Notes: generated from the letters alone by a model not told the origin. A stretch of DNA of 64,000 bases from Marinomonas sp. SBI8L (GCF_001624705.1 NZ_JSEO01000019.1:1-64000); one strand, 5' to 3'; positions 1 to 9,273 are shown, numbered from the stretch's first letter. Translations and numbers: made by a program.

Positions 1-63
1 CTGGGTGTGTAAGCGTTGTGAGGCGTTGAGCTAACCAGTACTAATTGCTCGTGAGGCTTGACC
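1..63 (+). rRNA. rrl: 23S rRNA, 3' end (partial)
   Basis: The first bases match the extreme 3' end of bacterial 23S rRNA: the conserved GTGTGTAAGCG, GCGTTGAGCTAACCAGTACTAAT and CGTGAGGCTTGACC blocks appear in order. The body of the gene lies upstream of the window. The mature end is set by analogy with E. coli and may be off by a few bases. About 177 bases of spacer without a tRNA separate it from 5S. Confidence 0.93.
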
Positions 64-240
64 ATATAACGCCAAAATGGTTTAGCGTTATATTACGATA
101 AAGCTGGTTTGAGGCTTGGTTATCGTTAACTTCTCTAATAAAGAGAAAACTATTCAGAAAGTTATTGTTAAAGACACCGTATTCGAGTGTGAATGAGCCG
201 TCTAAAGAGACATTAAGACTCATAAACCTCAAAACAGTTT

Positions 241-356
241 TCTTGATAATCATAGAGTCGTTGAACCACCTGATCCCATCCCGAACTCAGAAGTGAAAAG
301 TGACATCGCCGATGGTAGTGTGGGAGGTCCCATGTGAGAGTAGGTCGTTATCAAGA
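241..356 (+). rRNA. rrf: 5S rRNA
   Basis: A complete 5S rRNA of about 116 nt. The terminal stem pairs CTTGATAA (242-249) with TTATCAAG (348-355). The conserved CCGAACTCAGAAGTGAAA and GCCGATGGTAGTGTG blocks and the GAGAGTAGG motif are present. It is the last gene of the rRNA operon and is followed directly by an intrinsic terminator. Confidence 0.95.
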
Positions 357-366
357 TTAAAATATG

Positions 367-399
367 AAAAGCCTGATCTTATGATCAGGCTTTTTTTTT
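367..399 (+). terminator. rRNA operon terminator
   Basis: Perfect 8-bp stem GCCTGATC (371-378) / GATCAGGC (383-390) with a TTAT loop, followed by nine T residues. It is a classic rho-independent terminator 14 bases after the 5S gene. Confidence 0.93.
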
Positions 400-456
400 G
401 CCTAAAATTTATCGAAAGACACATTGTAATCCCGGGGTAATCCCCCCGAAAAGTTA

Positions 457-534
457 CAGAAGTGACATCGCCGATGGTGGCTCTTTTCTTCAAGGAGAGG
501 TGCTAAGGGGTCAAAGGGCTCGTTATCAAGATTA
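457..534 (+). pseudogene. Degenerate partial second 5S rRNA copy
   Basis: Two islands of 5S sequence recur in order after the terminator. The block at 457-480 matches the CAGAAGTG...ACATCGCCGATGGT region but lacks 8 bases of the true gene. The block at 520-534 repeats the 3' terminal-stem strand (real copy at 345-359). The sequence between them is unrelated, and no 5' half exists to pair with the 3' strand, so it cannot fold as 5S. It is followed by a second copy of the terminator and of a downstream motif, which points to an old tandem duplication. Confidence 0.8.
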
Positions 535-552
535 CTCTCTAAAGATAAGTAA

Positions 553-580
553 GAAGCCTGATCACTGATCAGGTTTTTTT
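553..580 (+). terminator. Duplicated terminator after the 5S remnant
   Basis: Stem CCTGATC (557-563) / GATCAGG (567-573) with a 3-nt loop and seven T residues. It has almost the same sequence as the terminator at 367-399, and both are followed by a near-identical motif ending in GAAAGACACAT (401-429 and 581-609). Confidence 0.8.
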
Positions 581-727
581 ATCTGAAATTTATTGAAAGA
601 CACATCATAAGCCGCCTATCTCTCGTTCCCATGATCTTTCGTAGGAATGCATATTCGCCAGCTCTGCTGGCTTTTGTGGCTAGACGCGCTAACACGCGCT
701 TGAATAAGCCGATAGCCTTAAAGCCTT
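581..727. other. Non-coding spacer with one small hairpin
   Basis: No gene is seen here. It begins with the repeated motif described for the 5S duplication (581-609). A 6-bp hairpin GCCAGC (657-662) / GCTGGC (666-671) followed by TTTT lies at 657-675 and could act as a backup terminator. The rest shows nothing recognisable. Confidence 0.5.
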
Positions 728-1894
728 CTACCTCTCAGAGCGAGACAATCTGATCAACTTGCCCGAATCTGTTCCTATGTATAAATATCCCTTTGAGTCT
801 TCCGCAATGGATCTAAACCTTTCATCTAGTTCACCTAGATAGCGGTTTTCTGTTGGTTCGCCTTGGCTGTTGAAGGTTACTAGGTTTAAGTGTCTTTTGG
901 CCAATGCTAGGGAAATGTGGTTACCTTGCCAGCCATCGAATAATTGTCCTTGGTATATGTGTAAGGCGCTTGGTGCGATTGAAGGAATAAAGACTTTTAA
1001 TGGATTTTCGATGCCTTCTTTTTCTGTGCCATCGCCCACGCTAATTGGGCCCCAGTATTCTTTACCGTGGGAGACGATAGGCCAGCCGTAATTAGCACCG
1101 CGTTTGATTTTGTTTATCTCATCACCACCTCGTGGGCCATGTTCGTTTGACCAAAGCGTGTTGGTGACTTTATCGAAAAAGAGACCCTGCGGGTTTCTAT
1201 GGCCATAACTCCAAATCGCATCTTGAGCTGCTGCTGTCCCAACGAATGGGTTGTCCTTAGGTATACGTCCATCCGGATGTAATCTAAGAATCGACCCCGC
1301 ATGATTTTGAAGATTCTGTCCATTGGGTCTTTCACCTCGATCACCGATACCAAAGTAAAGATAACCTTGATTATCGAAGGCAATACGAGAGCCAAAGTGT
1401 TGGCCAGAAGAGGAGGCGGACTGGGTAATGAAAACATCTTCCCAATTGATTAATTGTGAACCACTAAGCTTGGCTCTGCCCAAGGTCACTGTGGCACCTT
1501 GAGTCATAGGTTTACTATAGGTGAAATAGAGCCAGCCAGATTCGTCATATTCTGGGAAAGCTGCCACATCTAGCAAACCGCCCTGGCCACGGGTGGCAAT
1601 TTTAGGCAAGCCAGATAACTTAGTTTGTTTGCCAGTGATTAAATCTAGGTGAAAGGCTTGGCCTTTTCTTAAGGTAAGTACCGCCTCTGTATCATTAATC
1701 AGCGCAAGCCCCCAGATAACACCATCTAATTCGCTCACAAGATCTGCTTTTAATAGCGTGTCTTGATAAAGTGTTTTTGTCTTTATGGAAGCGGCTTGTA
1801 TTGAACCAGAAAATACTGAGAGGGAAAGAAGAGAAACAGACAGCACAGAGGAGAAAAGCAGTGCAGGTGTCAATGTGACTAACCAAGGCTTCAT
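728..1894 (-). CDS. PQQ-dependent sugar dehydrogenase (soluble aldose dehydrogenase family)
   Basis: A 388-residue exported protein of the glucose/sorbosone dehydrogenase six-bladed beta-propeller family (E. coli YliI/Asd type). Such enzymes oxidise aldoses in the periplasm using PQQ and calcium. Visible: an N-terminal signal peptide (about residues 1-35, ending SIQAAS), QGGLLDVA (104-111), HFGSRIAF (166-173), GHRNPQG (231-237), NEHGPRGGDEIN (250-261) and GANYGWP (266-272), all landmarks of the PQQ/metal site. Length fits the family. GGAG lies about 11 bases before the ATG. No PQQ biosynthesis genes are in the window, so whether the cell makes PQQ is unknown. The natural substrate cannot be told from sequence. 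Confidence 0.9.
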   Translation of the reverse strand: MKPWLVTLTPALLFSSVLSVSLLSLSVFSGSIQAASIKTKTLYQDTLLKADLVSELDGVIWGLALINDTEAVLTLRKGQAFHLDLITGKQTKLSGLPKIATRGQGGLLDVAAFPEYDESGWLYFTYSKPMTQGATVTLGRAKLSGSQLINWEDVFITQSASSSGQHFGSRIAFDNQGYLYFGIGDRGERPNGQNLQNHAGSILRLHPDGRIPKDNPFVGTAAAQDAIWSYGHRNPQGLFFDKVTNTLWSNEHGPRGGDEINKIKRGANYGWPIVSHGKEYWGPISVGDGTEKEGIENPLKVFIPSIAPSALHIYQGQLFDGWQGNHISLALAKRHLNLVTFNSQGEPTENRYLGELDERFRSIAEDSKGYLYIGTDSGKLIRLSRSER

Positions 1895-1978
1895 AATGAA
1901 ACACTCCTTTATTTAATTCAGTTTTAAACTGGTTATCATGATACTCATCATAAGTAAGAAACACCTTAAGAGCAGAAG

Positions 1979-2932
1979 TTATTGCTCGTCTAAAAGCCAA
2001 GCAATAAAGGCCTTAATACGTTTATCTTCTACTAGGTTTTTATGGCAAACAATGCCCCACTCGCCAAACCCTTTTGCTGTGTGCTCCACTGGAATGACTA
2101 AACGACCACTAGCGAGATCTTTATCTGCAAAAGGTCCATTTACTAGAGCGATGCCTTCTCCGATGATGGCCATTTCTAGAGCCGCTGCCAAGGTATCCAC
2201 ATCCATACAGTTTAAGCTTGTTTGAGCCTTGTTGTCAGGCTTGTGATCAATGCCTGCTGATTCAAACCAGTTCTGCCAACTCCAGTATTTGTTTTCGGTA
2301 TAGACTGAAATCAAAGGATAGTTTTTAAGGTCATGGGTTTCTAGCTGGCTAGGTAGCTTTGCTAAGAATTCAGGGCTGCAAACCGGGAAGACTTTTGACT
2401 GAAAAAAGGGTTGCCAACTTAAATGCTCAGGCAAGGGTTGGGTTTTATAGATAATGGCAATGTCTGCGTGTTTTTCATCAAAGCGCCAATCTGCGCTATA
2501 GGTACTCACTTGCAATGTGATATCTGGGTGCTGCTGACGAAACCTATTTAGACGTGGTGCGAGCCAGCGAATTGAAGTGGTTACATAGGTCTGTACTCTA
2601 AGTGGGGGCTGGCTGGTGTTATTTCTAACTTCTTCTGTGCCAGCTATGAGGATGTTTAATGCTTGTCGAACAAACTGATAATAGCGTGAGCCTGCTTCGG
2701 TAAGGCGAATAGTTCTTCCTTCTCGAATAAAAAGTTTACAGGCTAGGCTCTCTTCTAAAGTTTGTATTTGGTGACTAATTGCTGGGTGAGTGAGGTTTAG
2801 TTCTTCTGCTGCACCTCTAACACTGGCTAGACGAGCAGTGGCTTCAAACCCTTTTAATGCTTTAAGAGGAGGAAGTTTGCGTAAGTCGATTTGTTCGAAT
2901 GCAGATTCATTTCGATGCTCTTTCACTGTCAC
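1979..2932 (-). CDS. LysR-family transcriptional regulator (GcvA-like)
   Basis: A 317-residue LysR-type regulator. The N-terminal winged helix-turn-helix spans about residues 15-78, with LPPLKALKGFEA, HPAISHQIQTLE and the FIREGR / LTEAG segments typical of the GcvA-like subgroup. The rest is a periplasmic-binding-like effector domain. It starts at GTG; a second in-frame GTG two codons on is equally possible. It is divergent from the beta-hydroxyacid dehydrogenase at 3159, with 226 bases between them, the usual layout for a LysR regulator and its target. That link is inference. The effector is unknown. Confidence 0.9.
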   Translation of the reverse strand: MTVKEHRNESAFEQIDLRKLPPLKALKGFEATARLASVRGAAEELNLTHPAISHQIQTLEESLACKLFIREGRTIRLTEAGSRYYQFVRQALNILIAGTEEVRNNTSQPPLRVQTYVTTSIRWLAPRLNRFRQQHPDITLQVSTYSADWRFDEKHADIAIIYKTQPLPEHLSWQPFFQSKVFPVCSPEFLAKLPSQLETHDLKNYPLISVYTENKYWSWQNWFESAGIDHKPDNKAQTSLNCMDVDTLAAALEMAIIGEGIALVNGPFADKDLASGRLVIPVEHTAKGFGEWGIVCHKNLVEDKRIKAFIAWLLDEQ

Positions 2933-3158
2933 CTTCTTCCTATTGGTTTATATGTCCCATTACCTACCTAAGTTTTCACTAAGCACGTTATCTATTCACG
3001 TAAATGATTGGAAGATTTTTTTTACCGAAGTGTCAAAAAAAGATCAAATTTTCCTCTTTCAACTCACGGGTACTCTGATTCTAGGCCAGTACATAGTGTC
3101 TAAGGTTTGATGCTTTTGCTGTGAGTAAGCTTTTCTAATCAAGTATTTGGAGGTTTTT

Positions 3159-4124
3159 ATGCAAGTAGGTTTTGTAGGCTTGGGTAATGTGGGAGGTCAA
3201 CTGGCAGGGAGTTTACTGCGAAATGGTATGGACCTCATGGTGAGAGATATTGATGAAGACTTAATGGCAAGTTTTGCAGAAAAAGGTGCCAAGACAGCTG
3301 AATCGGCAAAGGTGCTTGCTCAAGCATGTGATGTGATTATTACCTGTTTGCCTTCGCCTGCTATCTGTGCCCAAGTGATGGAAGCCGATGATGGGGTTAT
3401 TGCAGGTCTGAAAGCAGGTGCTATCTGGTTAGAAATGAGTACTACAGATGAAGCAGAAGTTAGGCGTATTGCCGACGAGGTAGAAACACGAGGTGGGATG
3501 GCGGTTGATTGCCCTGTTTCAGGTGGCTGTCATAGAGCGGGAACGGGAAACATTTCTATCTTTGCTGGCTGTGAGCGTGCTGCATTTGATCGAGTATTAC
3601 CTATTTTAACTACCATGGGACGTCGTATTATTCACACAGGCCCACTGGGTAGTGCCTCAAAACTTAAAGTAGTGACGAATTACTTATGTAGTGTGCATCT
3701 GATTGCTCTATCTGAAGCCTTAACGGCATCTAAGGTGATGGGGTTGGATATGAACGTGACTTACGAAGCAATCAAGGCTTCTTCTGGTAATTCCTTTGTG
3801 CATGAAACCGAATCTCAAGTCATTTTAAACGGTAGTCGTGATATCAGTTTTACGATGGATCTAGTCACTAAGGATGTAGGCTTATTTGATCAAGTAGCTA
3901 AACGCCATGGTTTACCGCTAGAGCTGGCGCCTCTTGTGGTGGACATCTTTAAGGATGGGCAGTCCCGTTATGGCGATAGGGAATTCTCGCCAAATATCAT
4001 TCGTCGTTTAGAAGAGGCTTGTGATGTAAAAGTATTAGGGCAAGGTTTTCCCGCTCAAATGAAAGATGATGAAAAAGAAGAAAGAGGTTATGAGGTGAAA
4101 ATTCCTCTAAGAATGGATTATTAA
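3159..4124 (+). CDS. NAD(P)-dependent beta-hydroxyacid dehydrogenase (3-hydroxyisobutyrate dehydrogenase family)
   Basis: A 321-residue oxidoreductase. The N-terminal Rossmann motif is VGFVGLGNVGG. The family substrate motif DCPVSGGCHRAGTG follows, then the catalytic-lysine helix motif SKLKVVTNYL. Such enzymes oxidise 3-hydroxyisobutyrate, tartronate semialdehyde or similar acids; the exact substrate is not decided by these motifs. The ATG at 3159 is chosen over an upstream TTG because GGAGG (3149-3153) sits 5 bases before it. It is divergent from the LysR gene and convergent with the aldehyde dehydrogenase, so the three may form a small catabolic locus. The C-terminal 25 residues are charged and look like an extension. 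Confidence 0.88.
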   Translation: MQVGFVGLGNVGGQLAGSLLRNGMDLMVRDIDEDLMASFAEKGAKTAESAKVLAQACDVIITCLPSPAICAQVMEADDGVIAGLKAGAIWLEMSTTDEAEVRRIADEVETRGGMAVDCPVSGGCHRAGTGNISIFAGCERAAFDRVLPILTTMGRRIIHTGPLGSASKLKVVTNYLCSVHLIALSEALTASKVMGLDMNVTYEAIKASSGNSFVHETESQVILNGSRDISFTMDLVTKDVGLFDQVAKRHGLPLELAPLVVDIFKDGQSRYGDREFSPNIIRRLEEACDVKVLGQGFPAQMKDDEKEERGYEVKIPLRMDY

Positions 4125-4148
4125 AAGTACAACTAAATTGCAGTTCAA

Positions 4149-4187
4149 GAAAAAAGGCTTAGTGGTTCTTGCTCACTAAGCTTTTTT
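4149..4187. terminator. Bidirectional terminator
   Basis: Stem GCTTAGTG (4157-4164) / CACTAAGC (4174-4181) flanked by an A run on the left and six T residues on the right. It can terminate both the dehydrogenase on the plus strand and the aldehyde dehydrogenase on the minus strand. Confidence 0.8.
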
Positions 4188-4247
4188 GTTTTCTCTTTTG
4201 CTTCTTATCTATGTTGATCCCTTGAAGGCGTTTATTCTTTTCTTATA

Positions 4248-5672
4248 TTAGCTAGGGTAAATGATAGCCTGAGTTTCAATATACTCTTCTAGTGCTTCTT
4301 CCCCCCATTCACGGCCATTACCAGATTGCTTTACACCGCCAAAAGGCGCGTGCATGGAGAAGTAGCTCCCTTGGATATAGCATTGTCCTGCTTCTAATCG
4401 TCTAGCAATGGTTAAGGCTGATTCTGGATCCTTGGCGTAAACCGCAGAGGATAAGCCGTATTGGCTATCATTGGCGATTGCTATGGCTTCCCCTATATCA
4501 TCATAGGTAAGGATACAAAGCACAGGGCCAAAGATCTCTTCTTGTGCGATGCGCATTTTTGGGGTGACTTGGGTAAAGATGGTGGGCTTTATGTAATAAC
4601 CTCTGTCTAGATGCTCAGGTAATTCAGCTCCTCCTGTTAATAAACTGCCACCTTCTTCTAAGCCTAATTGAATATAGTCTTTTACCACCTGATGCTGTTT
4701 TGCTGACGCAAGCGGCCCCATGCTGGTTTCTGCTAATCTAGGGTCACCGACGTTTTGTTCTAGTGCGACTTGTTTAGCAACTTTTATGACTGTTTGATAT
4801 TGGCTTTTTGGTATTAACATACGAGTGAGTGCATTACAGGTCTGACCTGTATTTGCCATGACATCTTCTACACCATATCGAACAGCCGCTTCGATATCAG
4901 CATCTTGGGTAATGATAAAAGCCGACTTGCCCCCTAGCTCTTGGCATACTCGCTTAACACTTGTGGCAGCGTTCTTAGCGACTTCTATTCCTGCTCTTGT
5001 GGAGCCAGTGAAAGACACCATATTAACTTTGGGGTGTTCTGCCAGTAGTGGGCCTATTTCATGGCCATGTCCAAAGATTAGATTAAAAACGCCGGCAGGT
5101 AGACCAACTTTGTGCATAATCTCCGCCATGATGATGTCTGTTAGCGGGGTTTGTTCGGCAGGCTTTTCAATCAAGGTGCAGCCTGCTGCTAAGGCCGGAG
5201 CGAGCTTTCCGATAAGCTGATGCAATGGGTAATTCCAAGGGTTGATAAGTGCGCAGACACCTATGGCTTTTTGGGTCAGTAATACGCCTTCTCTAGTTGT
5301 TTCTTTCTCCATGTTGAAAGCAAGCTTTGCATAGTAACGCATGGCATCGATAGCACAATCTAGATGGTAGGCACCTACTAAGTGAGCGGGGCAGCCCATA
5401 GAAAGTACATGAGCTTCAATTAAGTCCTGATAGCGAGCCTGCATCCCATCAGCGATGGCATTCATATAGTCTGCTCTAGTTTGAACGCTGGTATTTGACC
5501 AAGAAGCGAATGCTTTATGTGCCGCCGCTACGGCATCTTCGACATCTTGCGGTGATGCCATATTGACTTGGGCTATGCCATCTTGGGTAGCAGGATTAAT
5601 CAAAGAGTAAAGAGATGAGCTTTGTGTTGGGCGCCAATTTCCGCCTATGTAAACTTGATCTATTTGCTGCAT
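4248..5672 (-). CDS. NAD(P)+-dependent aldehyde dehydrogenase
   Basis: A 474-residue ALDH-superfamily enzyme oxidising an aldehyde to its acid. Visible with this start: NPWNYP (catalytic Asn about 147), IEKPAE (cofactor lysine), FTGST, QELGGKS (general-base Glu about 245) and NTGQTCNA (nucleophilic Cys about 279), then EIFGPVL near the C-terminus. The ATG at 5672 is preferred because GGAAG lies 8 bases upstream; an ATG five codons further up (5687) has no ribosome site. Length is normal. Substrate unknown. The neighbouring beta-hydroxyacid dehydrogenase suggests oxidation of an alcohol/aldehyde intermediate, which is inference. Confidence 0.92.
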   Translation of the reverse strand: MQQIDQVYIGGNWRPTQSSSLYSLINPATQDGIAQVNMASPQDVEDAVAAAHKAFASWSNTSVQTRADYMNAIADGMQARYQDLIEAHVLSMGCPAHLVGAYHLDCAIDAMRYYAKLAFNMEKETTREGVLLTQKAIGVCALINPWNYPLHQLIGKLAPALAAGCTLIEKPAEQTPLTDIIMAEIMHKVGLPAGVFNLIFGHGHEIGPLLAEHPKVNMVSFTGSTRAGIEVAKNAATSVKRVCQELGGKSAFIITQDADIEAAVRYGVEDVMANTGQTCNALTRMLIPKSQYQTVIKVAKQVALEQNVGDPRLAETSMGPLASAKQHQVVKDYIQLGLEEGGSLLTGGAELPEHLDRGYYIKPTIFTQVTPKMRIAQEEIFGPVLCILTYDDIGEAIAIANDSQYGLSSAVYAKDPESALTIARRLEAGQCYIQGSYFSMHAPFGGVKQSGNGREWGEEALEEYIETQAIIYPS

Positions 5673-5895
5673 AAGGACGACTTCCATAATTAAGCGAGTG
5701 GTTGGGTGATCAAATCAGATTAATAGGCTTAAGGGTGCGGAACAATTGATATTTTTTGCCTAAAAACGGTAAAAATATCTAACCAATTTAGATTACTAAA
5801 TGTAATGATTTTGTATAGAGATATGTGTTTTGTTGATAGTGTGATAGCTTCTTTTTTGACCTATTCATGATGATAAAAATAAAGAGGAAGGCCAA

Positions 5896-6621
5896 ATGAG
5901 ACTAAATAAAATAAAAAAGACCTGGCTGGTGAGTGTTGGTATTGGTGTCAGTATTGCTGCATCAGGCCATTTATTTGCATCAGAGCATGCGTTAATGAGT
6001 GATGCTGAGATCGATGAAAGATTAAATTATTTGGAGCAGAGCATAAATGATGTTTCGAGTCCTTATGCTTATTGGCAATATGGCTGGAGTGGGCTCTATT
6101 CGGTGAGTGCAATTAGTAACTTCTCAACAGCGCTGGATGAAGATGATCATGATGAAGAAGTGTTCGCTTGGGTGTCTGGCTTGAAGTCCTCCGCCGCTTT
6201 AGCAAAGATGTTATTAGAACCAGTCCCTTTGTTATCTGAGCCTGATGTGAGTGAACTGGCAAACGAAACAGCACAAGAGCAACGGGCTCTTAAGCTATAT
6301 AAGCTAAAAGAGTACGAAGCCCAGTTAAGTTCGACAGCTTTAAGAAGTGACGAAAGGTACCAATGGCAAACACATGCAACAACCATAGGCGTGAATTTAA
6401 TTGCAGCTGCTGCGATAGCTGCATGGGGTGATAGTGATGATGCTTTAGGTTCCGCTGCACTCGGAATCGGGATGGGTGAGTTGGCTATTTGGACTCAGCC
6501 AACCAAAGCGAGCCAGAAGTGGCAAGCTTATCAGGCGCACTTTTCTGATATAGAAAAAGAAACCGTTTCTTGGCATCTAGTGCCAAAACTGAATGGAATG
6601 GATTTAGTTATGACATTTTAG
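5896..6621 (+). CDS. Exported protein of unknown function
   Basis: I do not recognise this 241-residue protein. It has a clear signal peptide: basic MRLNKIKKTW, a hydrophobic stretch and a likely cleavage after LFASEH-type residues near 28-30. An acidic patch (DEDDHDEE) lies near residue 80, and two alanine/glycine-rich hydrophobic stretches follow at about 160-176 and 180-197 that could be membrane segments or a packed helical pair. An AGAGGAAGG-type ribosome site is just upstream, and codon use resembles its neighbours, so it is a real gene. It stands alone and ends in a hairpin shared with the next, convergent gene. Confidence 0.75.
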   Translation: MRLNKIKKTWLVSVGIGVSIAASGHLFASEHALMSDAEIDERLNYLEQSINDVSSPYAYWQYGWSGLYSVSAISNFSTALDEDDHDEEVFAWVSGLKSSAALAKMLLEPVPLLSEPDVSELANETAQEQRALKLYKLKEYEAQLSSTALRSDERYQWQTHATTIGVNLIAAAAIAAWGDSDDALGSAALGIGMGELAIWTQPTKASQKWQAYQAHFSDIEKETVSWHLVPKLNGMDLVMTF

Positions 6622-6680
6622 TAGCAGATTTGGGTTTGTTTTGATTTAAGAAAATTAAGTGTCATTAAAACGAGTTTAGA

Positions 6681-6706
6681 GCACCAGCAACATTTGTTGC
6701 TGGTGC
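6681..6706. terminator. Convergent-gene hairpin terminator
   Basis: Perfect 11-bp stem GCACCAGCAAC (6681-6691) / GTTGCTGGTGC (6696-6706) with loop ATTT, lying between two convergent genes. T-tracts are weak on both sides, so termination efficiency is uncertain. Confidence 0.65.
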
Positions 6707-6719
6707 GTTTGGTTAAGCT

Positions 6720-7652
6720 TTAGGAGAGTTGTTTCTTAAAGAAATCGAGTGTACGAGACCAAGCAAGTTCTGCTTGGGACTCATCGTAACGGCCTGTTGA
6801 ATCATTGTGAAAACCATGGTTAGTTTTTTCATAAATAAAGGCTTGGTAGTCAACTTTATTCGCTTTTAATGCTTTTTCATAAGCAGGCCAAGTGGCGTTT
6901 ACGCGTTTATCAAGCTGAGCAAATTGCAGCATGAGAGGTGCTTTTATATCTTTAATATAAGCCTCTTTTGGTGGTGTGCCATAGAAGGGAACAGCTGCAT
7001 CAATCACATCTGGTAAACGTGCTGCTAACATGTTGCTTGCATAGCCGCCAAAGCAGAAGCCAACTACACCAAGTTTGCCTGAACTTGCCGGATGAGCTTT
7101 TAGCATTTTAGCCGCCGCCATAAAGTCGGCTTCTATTTTGCTTCTATCTAGACTTTTCTGCATGCTGCGCCCTTCATCATCATTACCCGGGTAACCTCCA
7201 AGAGGGTGCAGTGCATCGGGTGCAAAAGCGACAAAGCCTGCTTTTGCTAAGCGCCTAGCGACATCCTTAATGTAAGGATTGAGGCCACGGTTTTCATGAA
7301 TGACGAGTACCGCAGGAGCTGTACCTGATAAGTTCTTAGGAGTAACTAGATAGCCTTTCCCTTCTTTGTAACCTTTCGGAGAGTCAAAAGTCAGGTAGCT
7401 GGCGGTTATGTCTGGATCATTAAAGGAGACTTGCTCTGCAAGAGCGTAATTAGGTGTAAGAGCACTCGTGAGTACACCAAGACTTAAACCTGCAACACCA
7501 AGGGCGCCTAATCTATTTAAAAAAGTGCGTCTATCAATGTCTCCATGAGCGTACTCATCGTACCAATCAAACGCCTCTTGAGGGATTTGATCTGGGGTTA
7601 ACTTATTGTCTTTTACTGGGTGAGTCTTTGGGGATAAGTCTGAAACCTGCAT
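6720..7652 (-). CDS. Tat-exported dienelactone hydrolase family protein
   Basis: A 310-residue alpha/beta hydrolase of the dienelactone hydrolase family (YghX-like). The twin-arginine motif [10 protein letters not shown] (about 40-49), followed by a hydrophobic stretch and an Ala-rich cleavage region ending NYALAEQ, predicts folded export to the periplasm. The catalytic triad is visible: nucleophile Cys200 in GFCFGG, Asp248 in QLDKRVN and His279 in [15 protein letters not shown] (117-124) forms the oxyanion region. The n-region before the twin arginine is unusually long at about 40 residues. Substrate unknown. Transcribed alone, upstream of the beta-glucosidase terminator. Confidence 0.88.
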   Translation of the reverse strand: MQVSDLSPKTHPVKDNKLTPDQIPQEAFDWYDEYAHGDIDRRTFLNRLGALGVAGLSLGVLTSALTPNYALAEQVSFNDPDITASYLTFDSPKGYKEGKGYLVTPKNLSGTAPAVLVIHENRGLNPYIKDVARRLAKAGFVAFAPDALHPLGGYPGNDDEGRSMQKSLDRSKIEADFMAAAKMLKAHPASSGKLGVVGFCFGGYASNMLAARLPDVIDAAVPFYGTPPKEAYIKDIKAPLMLQFAQLDKRVNATWPAYEKALKANKVDYQAFIYEKTNHGFHNDSTGRYDESQAELAWSRTLDFFKKQLS

Positions 7653-7732
7653 TGCATCACTCCCTAATAGAAATCAAAATTGAGGCCGTTTGGCATAAAA
7701 AAGGCTAGCTAATAGTGAGGGATATGTCCTAT

Positions 7733-7764
7733 CAAAAAAGGCACCTTTACAATAAAGCGCCTTA
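7733..7764 (-). terminator. Terminator of the beta-glucosidase gene
   Basis: Read on the minus strand, a 10-bp stem AAGGCGCTTT / AAGGTGCCTT with G-U pairs and a short loop is followed by a T run (A run at 7734-7739 on the plus strand). It lies about 57 bases after the stop of the gene at 7821-9161. Confidence 0.75.
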
Positions 7765-7820
7765 ATTTGATTGTTTTTTGCACATTTTTTTTGATGGTTT
7801 TGCTAAACAAGATTAATTAT

Positions 7821-9161
7821 TTAGCGTGAACACAAGAGTTCTTTATAAGCTTTAGCGCTGGCTTTCAAGCTTCTCTTCTGTGTTCCATAATCAACATACA
7901 CTAAACCAAAACGTTTGCTATAGCCTTCAGCCCATTCAAAGTTGTCCATTAAACTCCAGGCGAAATACCCCTGAATGTCGACTCCTTCTGTGATGGCGTT
8001 GTGAATCGCATTTAGGTGGGCATTTAAATAACGTACACGCTGCTCATCATGAACTTCACCCTCTATCAACTTGTCATCACAAGCCGCACCGTTTTCCGTA
8101 ATATAAATAGGAGGAAGAGCGTACTCTTTGTTCAGTTCAAGCAAAAGTTGGGTTAAGGATTCTGGATTAACCTCCCAGCCAATGTGAGTATATTCGACCT
8201 CTGTTACAGGCTTTAAGATTGTTTGGCGTTTCAGCTCTGGATGCCATTTTGCGTGATTACAGGTGTAATAGTTTAAACCCAGATAGTCGATAGGTTGGCT
8301 TATGATATCCATATCGCCTTTTTCTATCTGAGGGATTAACTCAGGAGATAGGGCTTTGATAATGTTTGGGTATTGGCCCTTTAGTAAAGGCTCAATGAAG
8401 AAATGGTTATCCAAGGCTTCAGCATATAGGCTTGCCATCTTGCTACTTGCTTCATTATCAGCTGGGTAAGCCTTGCTCATATTCAGTACAATACCTGCTT
8501 GGGCATTTGGGCAAACTTTCTTAAGAATCGGCATAGCTAAACCATGGGCGAGTAAAACGTGGTGGCCAGCTTGTCTTGCTTTAACTGCATCTTTTAAACC
8601 CGGTGCATGAATGCCTTCACCATAGCCTAGAATGCTGGTGCACCAAGGTTCATTAAAGGTTGTCCAAACATCTACCCACTGACCAAGCTCTTCAGCAGCA
8701 AGCTGGGTATACTCTTTAAACTTGTAAGCTGTCTCTCGGTTAAGCCAACCACCCTTTTCTTCTAAATGTTGAGGTAAATCCCAGTGGTAAAGTGTGATAA
8801 AGGTTTTAATTTGGTTGGCTTTCAACTGCTCTAATAGATTGCGATAAAAGGAGATGCCTTTCGGATTGGCTTTACCTTCTTTATCCATTAGTCGTGGCCA
8901 AGCGATGGATAGACGATAGGCATCCACACCCAAGGATTTGATTAGGTCTATATCTTCTTGCCATTTGTGGTAATGATCACAAGCTATGCTACCGTCATCA
9001 CCATTCAGTACTTTGCCAGGTGTCGCGCAAAACCTATCCCAGATAGATTCAATTCTGCCATCGAGTTGGTTAGCTCCTTCAATCTGGAATGCCGCCGTGG
9101 CAACGCCAAAGGTAAAGTTTGATTGTAATAATGGTGAGTTGCTTGGTAATGAGATGGACAT
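7821..9161 (-). CDS. Family 1 glycoside hydrolase, beta-glucosidase
   Basis: A 446-residue GH1 enzyme with the full-length TIM-barrel family size. The acid/base Glu171 lies in TTFNEPW and the nucleophile Glu356 in YITENGAA. The N-terminal FTFGVATAAFQIEGA and the sugar-contacting WDLPQ and SLMDNFEW motifs are present. It has no signal peptide, so it acts in the cytoplasm on imported beta-glucosides or cellobiose-like sugars. The start ATG has GGAG 10 bases upstream. No sugar transporter or local regulator accompanies it, so it probably relies on a general uptake system. Confidence 0.93.
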   Translation of the reverse strand: MSISLPSNSPLLQSNFTFGVATAAFQIEGANQLDGRIESIWDRFCATPGKVLNGDDGSIACDHYHKWQEDIDLIKSLGVDAYRLSIAWPRLMDKEGKANPKGISFYRNLLEQLKANQIKTFITLYHWDLPQHLEEKGGWLNRETAYKFKEYTQLAAEELGQWVDVWTTFNEPWCTSILGYGEGIHAPGLKDAVKARQAGHHVLLAHGLAMPILKKVCPNAQAGIVLNMSKAYPADNEASSKMASLYAEALDNHFFIEPLLKGQYPNIIKALSPELIPQIEKGDMDIISQPIDYLGLNYYTCNHAKWHPELKRQTILKPVTEVEYTHIGWEVNPESLTQLLLELNKEYALPPIYITENGAACDDKLIEGEVHDEQRVRYLNAHLNAIHNAITEGVDIQGYFAWSLMDNFEWAEGYSKRFGLVYVDYGTQKRSLKASAKAYKELLCSR

Positions 9162-9273
9162 GTAAAGGGCTCCATTAGTATCTACTTAATGGAATGAGTT
9201 AAAAAGAATGGGCGTTAGGATGCAAGTAAGCGATATCTAAATTAAGAGGTTTAAGAAAATTAAGTAGATTAAG

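Noticed and set aside
431-449. G/C-rich CGGGG/CCCC hairpin in the 5S remnant as a terminator
   Set aside because: It has no T-tract and sits between two better terminators; it is probably part of the decayed sequence.
41-493. Minus-strand open frames across the 23S end and 5S region
   Set aside because: They lie antisense to rRNA and the 5S remnant and have no coding signs.
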